DNA of 64,000 nt, taken from Rhodospirillales bacterium. GTDB taxonomy: Bacteria; Pseudomonadota; Alphaproteobacteria; Micavibrionales; Micavibrionaceae. The stretch covers positions 434,001 to 498,000 of the forward strand of contig JACKJB010000001.1 in the NCBI GenBank assembly GCA_020638155.1. Reading direction: 5' to 3'. Shown piece by piece: positions 32,533 to 41,130 of the stretch; the first letter of the stretch is position 1, and each line of letters begins with the position of its first letter. The position numbers and the translations under genes were made by a program. The notes beneath the pieces are model-generated. The model did no database searches. It was not told the origin of the DNA and saw only the letters and a program-made list of their open reading frames with translations.

Positions 32533-34473
32533 TTAGTCCCTGAAAATGCTGCTGAAGAAGCGCGTGTCTTTTTTAGGTTCTGTTGCTGTGCGGGATGATG
32601 TTTTGATTTCTTCAGGACGGTCCGAAGCTGTGTAGGCTCCGCCCGTTTTATAAGCCGCCATCATCGTGTCGCGCCAGACGAGGGCGGGGAGGCTGCCGCC
32701 GGTGACTTTTTTCATCGGGCTGTTGTCATCGTTCCCCATCCAGACGCCGACAATATAGTCATCGGTAAAGCCGATGAACCATGCGTCGCGGTGTTCCTGC
32801 GAGGTGCCGGTTTTCCCGGCGGCCAGCATCGGCAGGCGCGCGCCGCGCCCGGTGCCGTTCTCGATAGTTTCCTGCATCATGCGGCGCAGTTCGTGGACGC
32901 TGCGCTCGTCTATCGCGCGGCGCAGCCTGCGGGCGTCCGAGCGTATGTAAAGCAGCGATCCTTCTTCATCGGTAATTTTTTCAATGCTGTACGGCGTAAC
33001 GGCAAGGCCGTCATTGGCAAGTGTGCAATAGGCGCGCAGCATTTCCAGCATCGGGATGCCGCTGCTGCCCAGCGCGATGCTCATGTCGTATTCAAGCGGG
33101 CTGGTGATGCCGAGATTGCGGGCCGTTTTGATGATTTCATCAATGCCGACATCCTGCGCCAGTTTAAAGGCAGCCGAATTCAGCGAGCGTGACAGGGCGA
33201 AGATCAGAGGGACTTCGCCGTAATACTGGTTCTTGAAATTCTGCGGGCGGTATTTGCCCGTGGTGATCGGGGCGTCATCGATCAGGTCTTCCGGGCTCCA
33301 GCCATGTTGCAGGGCCGTCAGGTAGACCACCGGTTTGAACGACGATCCCGGCGGGCGGCGGGCTTGCGTCGCCCGGTTGAACTGGCTTTGTTTGTAATCG
33401 GCGCCGCCGACCATGGCGAGGATCGCCCCGTCACGGCGCAGGACGATGACCGCGCCTTGTGTGACTTCATGCTCTTCCCCGTTCTGGCGCAGGATTTCGG
33501 CAAGGGCTTGTTCCGCCGCGCGCTGGATCACGGGATGCAGGGTCGTTTTGATCGTCAGGTTGTTGCCCGGTGTGCCGATCATGTTGTCGATATTGCTGAT
33601 GATCCAGTCGGTGAAATACCGTTCTCCTTGCCCCACGGTTGGTTTGGGCATGGCGGCCTGGCCTTTGATGCTCTGGGCTTTGGCTTCTGCTTCGGTGATA
33701 TATCCGGCATCCTGCATGGCCCCGAGGACGACCTGTGCCCGGCTGGCGGCAAGGGTCGGGTTGCTTTGCGGGGAATAGCGGGATGGTGCTTTGAGCAGTC
33801 CTGCCAGCATCGCGGACTCATACAGGGAGATATCCTGTGCTTTCTTGTTGAAATAAGTCTGCGCGGCGGCATCGATCCCGTAAGCGCCGGAGCCGAGATA
33901 GACACGGTTCAGGTAAGCGGTCAGGATTTCATCTTTGGTCAGTTCATGTTCCAGCCACAGGGCGAGGATCGCTTCCTGGATTTTGCGTTTCAAGGTGCGT
34001 TCATGACTGAGGAACAGGTTTTTGGCCAGCTGCTGCGTGATCGTGGAACCGCCCTGGGCCACACGCCCTGCGGTAACGTTGCGGACCATCGCGCGGGCGA
34101 TGCCCAGCGGGTCAATGCCGAAATGCTGGTAAAAGCGGCGGTCTTCAACGGCCATTACGGCGTAGATCAGGTGGTTCGGTACGTCATCTATAGTCAGGTT
34201 GACGCCTTTGAGTTCGCCATAAACGGCAAGCGATGAATTGTCGCGGGCCAGGACTTTGATTGCGGTCTGCCGCTCAAGTTTGGGATTGTCGATGATCTTT
34301 GGCAGTTCCGCCGCGTACCACGCCGTCAGCAAAACAATGCCAATGCCGAACCATAGTCCGGTGACGAACAGCCATTTAACAGCAACGCGGAGCAGGGACT
34401 GTTTTGCTTTTTTGTTCCCGCTTTTGCGTTTTTTGCCGGTCTTTTTCTTCGGTTTTGATTTCTTCGTAGCCAT
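32533..34473 (-). CDS. Class A penicillin-binding protein (PBP1A family)
   Basis: 646-residue bifunctional peptidoglycan synthase. A very basic N-terminal tail (residues 1-25) leads to one membrane anchor (about 30-52). The GT51 glycosyltransferase domain has EDRRFYQHFGID with catalytic Glu110, GGSTITQQLAKN (141-152) and KIQEAILALWLE. The transpeptidase has S377-S-F-K380 (SxxK), S430-L-N (SxN) and AAGKTGTSQ (KTGT). It lacks the OB-like insert of long PBP1A forms. It makes glycan strands from lipid II and crosslinks them in the periplasm. It directly abuts the GNAT gene at 34474. Confidence 0.95.
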   Translation of the reverse strand: MATKKSKPKKKTGKKRKSGNKKAKQSLLRVAVKWLFVTGLWFGIGIVLLTAWYAAELPKIIDNPKLERQTAIKVLARDNSSLAVYGELKGVNLTIDDVPNHLIYAVMAVEDRRFYQHFGIDPLGIARAMVRNVTAGRVAQGGSTITQQLAKNLFLSHERTLKRKIQEAILALWLEHELTKDEILTAYLNRVYLGSGAYGIDAAAQTYFNKKAQDISLYESAMLAGLLKAPSRYSPQSNPTLAASRAQVVLGAMQDAGYITEAEAKAQSIKGQAAMPKPTVGQGERYFTDWIISNIDNMIGTPGNNLTIKTTLHPVIQRAAEQALAEILRQNGEEHEVTQGAVIVLRRDGAILAMVGGADYKQSQFNRATQARRPPGSSFKPVVYLTALQHGWSPEDLIDDAPITTGKYRPQNFKNQYYGEVPLIFALSRSLNSAAFKLAQDVGIDEIIKTARNLGITSPLEYDMSIALGSSGIPMLEMLRAYCTLANDGLAVTPYSIEKITDEEGSLLYIRSDARRLRRAIDERSVHELRRMMQETIENGTGRGARLPMLAAGKTGTSQEHRDAWFIGFTDDYIVGVWMGNDDNSPMKKVTGGSLPALVWRDTMMAAYKTGGAYTASDRPEEIKTSSRTATEPKKDTRFFSSIFRD

Positions 34474-35007
34474 TTACGTACAATCCAGCCAGTAACGACG
34501 GCGGGCGGGAAACTGGTTCGTGGACGGCAGCTCATCAGAGAATTGCGCGCCGCAGGCTTCGATGATCCGGATCGCGGCCTGGTTATCCGGCCCGACCGTC
34601 AGCAGGGCCGTTTCAATCCCGAGATAATTGGCAATCGGCATGGCTTTGAGCAGGATTTTCCGGCCATAGCCCATGCGGCGTTTGGAAGGCCTGACGATGA
34701 AATGGATGTGCCCGCCCCATTTTTCAAGGTGCCAGTTCAGGCGGTGGCGGATATCGGCGGTGCCGAGGTATTCCCCGTCCTTGACCAGCCATGTGACCGT
34801 TTCCGGGACAGGTTCGACCCATTCCTGATAGGGCTGGTGCGGATAGCCTTTTTCGGTGCGCAGGGCTTTGACAAAGCCTTTGAAATCCGCGCGCAGCTCC
34901 GCAATGTTGTTGTACAAATAGTGGCCTTCTTCGTGATACTCACGCAGGGCGGCCAGGAAGCTATCCTGGTATTCAACGGAGGGGCGGACAAGTTTTGACG
35001 CAGACAT
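34474..35007 (-). CDS. GNAT family N-acetyltransferase
   Basis: 177 residues. The acetyl-CoA-binding motif A is visible as HFIVRPSKRRMGYGRKILLKAMPIA (RRMGYG as the Q/RxxGxG/A loop), followed by LGIETALLTVGPDNQAAIRIIEACGAQF, the typical second half of the fold. The N-terminal part (EYHEEGHYLYNN, LRADFKGFVKALR) would form the acceptor side. Related proteins of this size are annotated only as GNAT acetyltransferases, and the substrate is unknown. Its stop is immediately followed by the PBP1A start, so both are probably one transcript. Confidence 0.88.
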   Translation of the reverse strand: MSASKLVRPSVEYQDSFLAALREYHEEGHYLYNNIAELRADFKGFVKALRTEKGYPHQPYQEWVEPVPETVTWLVKDGEYLGTADIRHRLNWHLEKWGGHIHFIVRPSKRRMGYGRKILLKAMPIANYLGIETALLTVGPDNQAAIRIIEACGAQFSDELPSTNQFPARRRYWLDCT

Positions 35008-35169
35008 AGATACCTTACATAATTTGACGTTATGTTTTTGGAAAAACGATAACAGCCTAGACTCTCTTATTTATCGCCGTATGGCAAGTCCGTCCTTGCA
35101 AGTCTGTTCTTGCAAATCGGGCAGCGCATCGCTATACCATTACCATAAAAATTAAACAAGGAGGTTCTG

Positions 35170-35499
35170 GTGGCAGGCGCAAGAAATCAAAAAGGCAGTT
35201 TAATGGAGGCGTTTAAGGCCCGGATGCAGCTGGATCAGGCCAGCAAGCGGCAGTTCAAAGCCGGGCTTGTCGGGACTGCTGTCGGGTATGTGGCGCTGGG
35301 GGCTGCGTGTGCGGCGGATCCTGCGATCTCTCATCTGGTGCTGAAGTCGTTTACGTGGCAGCATCTGCCGTTTCATGCGCTGTTTATCATGGGGACAAAC
35401 CTGCTGGGCGCTTCCGCGATGGCTTCTTATGACAGGGCGACGGGGAAAAACAAGAATGCGGCTGAAAACACGCCGGAACCGCCTGCGCCTAAAGTTTAA
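35170..35499 (+). CDS. Small two-helix membrane protein, orphan
   Basis: 109 residues starting with GTG at 35170, chosen for the AAGGAGG at 35157-35164 five bases upstream; an ATG at 35203 is possible. Two hydrophobic segments (VGTAVGYVALGAACAADP, about residues 35-52, and FHALFIMGTNLLGASAMAS, about 69-90) follow a basic N-terminus; the C-terminus is Asn/Pro/Glu-rich. It is similar in plan to the orphan at 20550 (basic start, Gly/Ala-rich hairpin, Pro-rich tail), though not obviously homologous. It ends directly against the mgtE stop on the opposite strand. Confidence 0.6.
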   Translation: MAGARNQKGSLMEAFKARMQLDQASKRQFKAGLVGTAVGYVALGAACAADPAISHLVLKSFTWQHLPFHALFIMGTNLLGASAMASYDRATGKNKNAAENTPEPPAPKV

Positions 35500-36918
35500 T
35501 TAAATCAGGAAAATCGCGGCCAACCCAAGGAAGGCGAAAAAGCCGACAATGTCGGTGATGGTCGTCAGGAAGACGGTTGAGGCGACGGCCGGGTCGCTGC
35601 CGATCCGTTGCAGGACAACCGGGATACCCGCGCCGAACAGGCCGGCGGCAATCAAATTGACAACCATTGCGATGGCGATGACGCCGCCCAGCATCGGGTT
35701 GCCGAACCACAGGGCGGCGATAACGCCCATAATGACGGCGAAGGCGGCACCGTTGAGTGTGCCGACGATAGTTTCCTTCCAGATGACGCGCATGGCGTTG
35801 CTTTGTGACAGCTCACGGGTGGCGAGCGCCCGTACGGCAACGGTCAGGGCTTGCGTCCCGGCATTGCCGCCCATTGAGGCGACAATGGGCATCAGGATCG
35901 CCAGCGCCACGACTTCCTGTATCGTCGCATCGAACAGGGAAATTACGATCGAAGCGAGGATCGCTGTCAGCAGGTTGACGAACAGCCAGCTAAAGCGCGA
36001 GCGTGTGGTGGACATGACCGCGCGGTACAAGTCGCCGCGTTCCACCCCGCCGAGGCGCAGGATATCTTCCTGGTGTTCTTCATCGATCACGTCAACGACG
36101 TCGTCAATCGTGATGACGCCGATCAGGCGGTCTTCGTCATCGACGACCGGGGCGGAGGTCAAATCTTCGCGCCGGAAAAGCTGGGCTACATGCTCCTGGT
36201 CCATGGTTGCCGGGATCGGGTGCGTTTCCTCCAGGGTCAGATCTTCGATCTTTACGGTACGGACCGAGCGGATCAGGCTGCTGAGCGGGACCTCGCCGAC
36301 AACGTGATAGGTCGGGCTGATGACGAACAAATCGAAGAAGCTCTCGGGTAGTTCATCGGCGGCGGCGCGCAGGTAATCAATCGCCTTGCCGACGGTCCAG
36401 TATTGCGGGATGGCGACGAATTCGCGCTGCATAAGACGGCCCGCACTGTCTTCGGGGAAGTTCAGGCCTTCTTCGAGGGTGACCCGCAGCTTGGCGGAAA
36501 GATTGTGAATGATTTCCTGCTGGAAGTCCGGGGGCAGGCTTTGGATGATGGTGATGGCATCATCGCTTTCCAGTTCCGAAATGATCGCGGCGACTTGAGC
36601 GGCGGGGAGTTTTGCCAGTGACTCTCTGCACAGTGCAGAGTCCATTTCCGTGAACACTTCCGGTTCGAAGGCCGGAGTGTGTTCCTGGATCAGTTTCAGG
36701 CGGTCTTCTTCGCTGACCTTGGCCAGCAGTTCGGCGGCATCAGCGGCACCGAGGTCGGCGATGGCATTAACGACAGCCTCTTCATAACCGCTATGCAGGG
36801 CGTCTTCGATTTCGTGGATGGTGTCGTCCGTAAGACCATAGGCCGCTTCCGGCTCTTCCTTTGCAGGGGGAGCCGGAAAATCTTTTTCAAGAAGGTCCGT
36901 ATCTTCCGGTGCCGTCAT
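35500..36918 (-). CDS. mgtE: Magnesium transporter MgtE
   Basis: 472 residues with the full MgtE plan: an N-terminal helical domain (about 30-150, LGAADAAELLAKVSEEDR), a tandem CBS pair (about 155-275, GRLMQREFVAIPQYWTV and TSAPVVDDEDRLIGVITIDDVVDVI), the plug helix, and five C-terminal membrane helices from about 305, including the pore motif PIVASMGGNAGTQALTVAVRALA. MgtE is a homodimeric Mg2+-gated channel whose cytosolic domains close it when Mg2+ is high. No Mg riboswitch is seen upstream, where maeB follows on the same strand only 20 bases away. Confidence 0.95.
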   Translation of the reverse strand: MTAPEDTDLLEKDFPAPPAKEEPEAAYGLTDDTIHEIEDALHSGYEEAVVNAIADLGAADAAELLAKVSEEDRLKLIQEHTPAFEPEVFTEMDSALCRESLAKLPAAQVAAIISELESDDAITIIQSLPPDFQQEIIHNLSAKLRVTLEEGLNFPEDSAGRLMQREFVAIPQYWTVGKAIDYLRAAADELPESFFDLFVISPTYHVVGEVPLSSLIRSVRTVKIEDLTLEETHPIPATMDQEHVAQLFRREDLTSAPVVDDEDRLIGVITIDDVVDVIDEEHQEDILRLGGVERGDLYRAVMSTTRSRFSWLFVNLLTAILASIVISLFDATIQEVVALAILMPIVASMGGNAGTQALTVAVRALATRELSQSNAMRVIWKETIVGTLNGAAFAVIMGVIAALWFGNPMLGGVIAIAMVVNLIAAGLFGAGIPVVLQRIGSDPAVASTVFLTTITDIVGFFAFLGLAAIFLI

Positions 36919-36938
36919 GGCGTTCCTTTTGACAGTTC

Positions 36939-39212
36939 TTAGGCTTCGTCAACCTGTGCCGCAACGCTGGCCAGCGCGGTGACATTCATAATACCACGTG
37001 GCGTGACAGAAGGGGTTAACACGTACGCCGGGCGGGCGACCCCGAGCAGGATCGGGCCGATCGATATTCCGCCGCCGAGGACTTTGAGCATGTTAAAAGC
37101 AATGTTTGCCGAGTCGATGCCCGGCATAATGAACAGGTTCGCTTCGCCGGTCAGGGTGGAATGCGGCATAATGTCTTCGCGGATTTTTTCAGATAACGCG
37201 GCATCGGCATGCATTTCCCCGTCGATTTCCAAGTGGGGGGCGCGCTGGCGCAGATCGGCAACGGCGGCGCGCATTTTAAAGGCGCTTTCGTTGTTGTGCG
37301 TGCCGAAGTTGGAATGCGAGAGCAGGGCGATTTTCGGTTTGATCCCGAAGCGCTCGATTTCTTCTGCGGCGAGCACGGTCATTTCACTGAGCTGGGCAAT
37401 GCTCGGGTTTGGATTGACCTGCGTATCGCAGAAGAAATAAGCCCCGCGCGGCAGGATCAGCGCATTCATCGCGGCGGCTGTTTCAACGCCGGGGTGCAGG
37501 CCGATAATGTCGACAATGTCTTTCATGTGATTGCGGAACAGGCCGACCGTGCCGCAGACAACGGAATCCGCATCGCCTTTATAAACCATCAGGGCACCGA
37601 TAATCGTTGTGTTCGTGCGGACGGCGGTACGGGCCATGGCCGGGGTGATGCCCCGGCGCTGCATGATTTCGTGATAGGTCGTCCAGTAATCGCGGTAGCG
37701 CGGGTCGTCTTCGGGATCGATCAGTTCGAAATCCTTGTCGATTTCCATGCGTAAGTGGAGCTGGTCAAGGCGCATCTGCACAACTTTGCGGCGGCCGATA
37801 ATGATCGGTTTGGCTAGTTTGTCATCGCAGACAGTCTGTACGGCGCGCAGGACTTTTTCTTCTTCTCCCTCGCAATAGACGATGCGCTTTGATTCCTGAC
37901 GGGCGCGGTCAAAGATGGGGCGCATGACCATGCTGGTGCGATAGGTGTAGCTTTGCAGTTTCTGTTTATAGGCATCCCAGTCCGTAATAGGACGGGTAGC
38001 CACACCGCTTTTTATGGCGGCTTTGGCAACGGCGAGCGGCAATTCATAAATCAGGCGCGGGTCGAACGCTTTGGGAATCAGATACTCCGCGCCGAATTCC
38101 AGATGTTCGCCGCTATAAACGGCGGCAACTTCGGCAGAGGCTTCGAGACGTGCCAGCTCGGCAATCGCCTTGGCACAGGCGAGTTTCATTTCTTCATTGA
38201 TCGTTGTCGCGCCGACATCCAGCGCGCCGCGGAAGATGAACGGGAAGCACAGCACGTTATTAACCTGGTTCGGGTAGTCCGAACGGCCGGTGCAGATAAT
38301 CGCATCCGGTTTTGCTTTCCTGACTTCTTCGGGCATGATTTCCGGGGTCGGGTTTGCCAGCGCCATAACCAGCGGCGCTTTACCCATTTTCTTGACTTCT
38401 TCGCCGGTCAGCGCGTTCGGGCCGGACAGGCCGAGGAAGACATCCGCGCCTTTGAGCGCTTCGCCCAGTGTGCGGTGTTTTGTGTCGGCGGCATATTGCT
38501 CCTTGGCGGAGTCCATGCCTTCGTTGCGGCCTTTGTAAATGACGCCGTTACGGTCGCAGACGGTGATATTCTTTTTCGGCAGGCCAAGTGAAACGAGAAT
38601 GTTCAGGCAGGCAATCGCCGATGCGCCGGCACCGTTACAGACCAGTTTGATATCCTTGATCTTGCGGCCGGAATAGTGAATCCAGTTGGTCATACAGGCA
38701 CCGACGATAATGGCTGTGCCGTGCTGGTCGTCGTGGAAGACGGGGATTTTCATCCGCTCTTTCAGGCGGCGTTCGACTTCGAAACATTCCGGAGCCTTGA
38801 TGTCTTCAAGGTTGATCCCGCCAAAGCTCGGCTCCAGCGAGGCGATCGTATCGACAAGCTTGTCTACGTCGGTTTCGTCAATCTCGATATCGACGGCGTC
38901 GATGTTCGAGAATTTTTTGAACAGCACGGCCTTGCCTTCCATAACCGGCTTGGAGGCCAGTGCACCGATATCGCCGAGGCCGAGAACGGCGGTACCGTTG
39001 GAAATAACGGCGACGACATTGCCGCGGGCGGTGTAATCAAGCGCCTTGAGCGGATCCTGCTGTATTTCCTCGCACGGGATGGCCACGCCAGGCGAATAGG
39101 CTAGGGCCAGGTCGCGCTGGGTTTCCATCGCCTTGGTGGCGCGGATCTCCAGTTTGCCGGGTTTGGGAAGGCGGTGATAGTCAAGGGCTGCTTCGCGCAA
39201 ATCGTCTTTCAT
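36939..39212 (-). CDS. maeB: NADP-dependent malic enzyme with C-terminal phosphotransacetylase-like domain
   Basis: 757-residue fusion protein. The N-terminal ~420 residues are a malic enzyme (YSPGVAIPCEEI, VISNGTAVLGLGDIG, FHDDQHGTAIIVGA, and the Rossmann loop GAGASAIACLN), which decarboxylates malate to pyruvate with reduction of NADP. From about 430 (FDRARQESKRIVYCEGEEEKVLRA) the sequence is phosphate acetyltransferase-like. In characterised alphaproteobacterial homologues that domain regulates the enzyme through acetyl-CoA rather than carrying out acetyl transfer. The gene precedes mgtE by 20 bases on the same strand and the two may be co-transcribed. Confidence 0.96.
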   Translation of the reverse strand: MKDDLREAALDYHRLPKPGKLEIRATKAMETQRDLALAYSPGVAIPCEEIQQDPLKALDYTARGNVVAVISNGTAVLGLGDIGALASKPVMEGKAVLFKKFSNIDAVDIEIDETDVDKLVDTIASLEPSFGGINLEDIKAPECFEVERRLKERMKIPVFHDDQHGTAIIVGACMTNWIHYSGRKIKDIKLVCNGAGASAIACLNILVSLGLPKKNITVCDRNGVIYKGRNEGMDSAKEQYAADTKHRTLGEALKGADVFLGLSGPNALTGEEVKKMGKAPLVMALANPTPEIMPEEVRKAKPDAIICTGRSDYPNQVNNVLCFPFIFRGALDVGATTINEEMKLACAKAIAELARLEASAEVAAVYSGEHLEFGAEYLIPKAFDPRLIYELPLAVAKAAIKSGVATRPITDWDAYKQKLQSYTYRTSMVMRPIFDRARQESKRIVYCEGEEEKVLRAVQTVCDDKLAKPIIIGRRKVVQMRLDQLHLRMEIDKDFELIDPEDDPRYRDYWTTYHEIMQRRGITPAMARTAVRTNTTIIGALMVYKGDADSVVCGTVGLFRNHMKDIVDIIGLHPGVETAAAMNALILPRGAYFFCDTQVNPNPSIAQLSEMTVLAAEEIERFGIKPKIALLSHSNFGTHNNESAFKMRAAVADLRQRAPHLEIDGEMHADAALSEKIREDIMPHSTLTGEANLFIMPGIDSANIAFNMLKVLGGGISIGPILLGVARPAYVLTPSVTPRGIMNVTALASVAAQVDEA

Positions 39213-39335
39213 GTGCAGGATTCCGGTTACAGGTTAAATCGGCGGTCATTTTAGAGGTGAAGCGTATGGGGAGCAACCGGTAAGTCGATTATTGAATGCT
39301 GTATTTGTTCATAGTTTACATGGAGACTGTTTTAA

Positions 39336-39365
39336 TTGACATAACTTTAAAAAGTATGGTTTAAC
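39336..39365 (+). promoter_or_regulatory. Possible promoter of the orphan at 39395
   Basis: TTGACA at 39336-39341 is followed after 17-18 bases by GTTTAA/TTTAAC, a poor -10. AGGAG lies 8-9 bases before the ATG. The rest of 39213-39394 shows nothing else clear. Confidence 0.4.
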
Positions 39366-39394
39366 TACTAAGATTTTTTTAGGAGTGATTTTCT

Positions 39395-40891
39395 ATGGAA
39401 GACAAATACGGCAAGAATGGCGATCCGTCCGGCAGTCACCCGGATTTTCCCAATAAAGGTGACGGTCCCCGCCAGAAGGAGCCCGTCGAAAAAAAGGAAA
39501 CCCGTCGTCCACAGATCATGCGTCCTGCGCAGAAAACCGCACAGTCTCCCAGACAACCTTCCGGCCCTTCTTTGACGGAGAGATTCCGCAGGCTCGTTCT
39601 TGATACGCCGATCGAGGTTCTTATCGGCGGGGTATTGGTCGGGGCGCTTGCGGGCGGTGTCGCTTACGATCATGAGGCGTCCAAAAAAGGCTCTATCCCG
39701 GTGGCGTTCTCTGAGATCGGTAAAACAAAAATGAGATTTGCCCGTCAGGACAAAAAAGTCCCGCCTCTGACTTTATTTTACAGTACCCTGAATGACAGCG
39801 TGATGCAGGTGTTTGAAGCAAGTAATCTTGCTTATGCGAACGGGCAGGGCAGTGACGAGGCTTTTGCGAGCGAGCTTGAGGCAAAGATCAGTTACCGGAA
39901 ACGCTATAACAGTATTACGGAGTATGCGCAGGACATGCCGATTTATGCGCGGGATGCGTTGGCCAGTGTGGCAGTGCTGGAGCAGGCGCAAAAAGATATC
40001 CGGCCGGCTATCAATGCTCTGGGTAAAGCATGGGATGAACATCACCGGAATGTTTATAAAACGGTATATGAAACGAAAAGAGAGTGTGACACTGACGGTA
40101 AAAACTGCCGCAATGTGACGACGTCGCGGGAGGAGTATGATTATACCGTCCATACTTACAATTATGACGAAGATCATGGGAAGCGCGCGGCGCGGCTGCT
40201 TGAAGACTTTATACAAAAATATCCGCATTTACGGATAGATGAACAGCTTATCTTCGCGGGTGAAGTTCACGAAAATAACCGCCAGGCCATGAGCCAGAGT
40301 CGCCAGAACACTGATGAAGGGCAAGAGATCAGCGAAGATCAGTATGTCGATTTCGCCAATGTCTGGGCGACCGGGTCGAATTACTTTTCCCTGATGCCCA
40401 AAGTGAAGGACGGGCATGCGGGCGTTAATAAAGTGACCCCGCAATGGTCTGCCGCGTCTGTAAGCGCAAATAATTACTATCGTTACAGGACCTATAGCCG
40501 CTCGGATTCCGGTCCCAAAGAATTCCAGATTGCCGAAGCGGCGCTGGATTATGCGGCATCGATGGCTAAAAATATCAACAAGATCACAACCGGTATACAT
40601 TATGCTGGCACGGCCCTGCCGGAGCTTAGCCAGAAAATCACCCGCTATGTCAGCAGCGTACAGTCGATCGGGCAGGATGACCCGGAGGAACTGCGCGAAG
40701 AGATTATGGATATGGCCAAGAAGCTGTATAGTGAAAACTACGCCAAAGGGTTCGATGTCTATCCGTCAAAATGGGGGATGGTGTTGTTATGGACCGTGCT
40801 TGGAACGCTGGCAGGCGGCGGCGCCGGTTTTGGCGTGGACCGCTATATCGATAAAAACCGTGACAAGTTCAGGTCTGGCTTTAAGCCCTGA
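39395..40891 (+). CDS. Large orphan protein anchored by two membrane helices
   Basis: 498 residues, no family recognised. A disordered, charged N-terminus of about 65 residues (GSHPDFPNKGDGPRQKEPVE) is followed by a Gly/Ala-rich membrane helix (EVLIGGVLVGALAGGVAY, about 74-91). A long mostly helical region of about 360 residues comes next, with a Cys pair in KRECDTDGKNCRN. A second hydrophobic segment lies near the C-terminus (MVLLWTVLGTLAGGGAGFGV), followed by a short basic tail (DRYIDKNRDKFRSG). The central part would therefore be periplasmic with both termini in the cytosol. Internal motifs such as HVYKTVYETK are not diagnostic. Confidence 0.7.
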   Translation: MEDKYGKNGDPSGSHPDFPNKGDGPRQKEPVEKKETRRPQIMRPAQKTAQSPRQPSGPSLTERFRRLVLDTPIEVLIGGVLVGALAGGVAYDHEASKKGSIPVAFSEIGKTKMRFARQDKKVPPLTLFYSTLNDSVMQVFEASNLAYANGQGSDEAFASELEAKISYRKRYNSITEYAQDMPIYARDALASVAVLEQAQKDIRPAINALGKAWDEHHRNVYKTVYETKRECDTDGKNCRNVTTSREEYDYTVHTYNYDEDHGKRAARLLEDFIQKYPHLRIDEQLIFAGEVHENNRQAMSQSRQNTDEGQEISEDQYVDFANVWATGSNYFSLMPKVKDGHAGVNKVTPQWSAASVSANNYYRYRTYSRSDSGPKEFQIAEAALDYAASMAKNINKITTGIHYAGTALPELSQKITRYVSSVQSIGQDDPEELREEIMDMAKKLYSENYAKGFDVYPSKWGMVLLWTVLGTLAGGGAGFGVDRYIDKNRDKFRSGFKP

Positions 40892-40911
40892 TTTCCAGCC
40901 CCGTGGCTGCG

Positions 40912-40941
40912 CCACGCGTAGCCCGTAAGGGCGAAGCGTGG
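40912..40941. repeat. Hairpin overlapping the CCA end of tRNA-Leu
   Basis: CCACGC (40912-40917) pairs with GCGTGG (40936-40941), and inside GCCC pairs with GGGC around GTAA. The right arm includes the encoded CCA of the tRNA gene. No T-run follows on the tRNA strand, so this resembles an interspersed repeat that landed at a tRNA 3' end rather than a normal terminator. Confidence 0.6.
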
Positions 40942-41024
40942 TGCGGTCGAGAAGAGTCGAACTTCCACGGGATTGCTCCCACAGCGACCTCAACGCTGCG
41001 CGTCTACCATTCCGCCACGACCGC
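40939..41024 (-). tRNA. tRNA-Leu (anticodon GAG), CCA encoded
   Basis: Read on the minus strand the acceptor stem is GCGGTCG paired with CGACCGC, with discriminator A and CCA encoded (40939-40941). The D arm contains TGGCGGAATGGTAGACGC, the anticodon arm is CAGCG-TTGAGGT-CGCTG with GAG in the loop (leucine, CUC/CUU codons), a long variable arm follows (class II tRNA), and the T arm contains GTTCGACTC. Both 3' ends of the neighbouring genes are well clear. Confidence 0.95.
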
Positions 41025-41130
41025 ACTTTTGAAGGGTAGAGCAGGTTCTTAACAAAAATTGATAGGTTACGCAAGCGGGAAGAACGGGGGAAAATCTTGA
41101 TCTGCTACGTAGATCGTGCCAAGAGATGGT

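Noticed and set aside
33304..34236. A 310-codon + strand open frame over the PBP1A gene
   Set aside because: It overlaps catalytic motifs of PBP1A and lacks a start site.
36919..36938. A magnesium riboswitch upstream of mgtE
   Set aside because: Only 20 bases separate maeB and mgtE, too short for a riboswitch.
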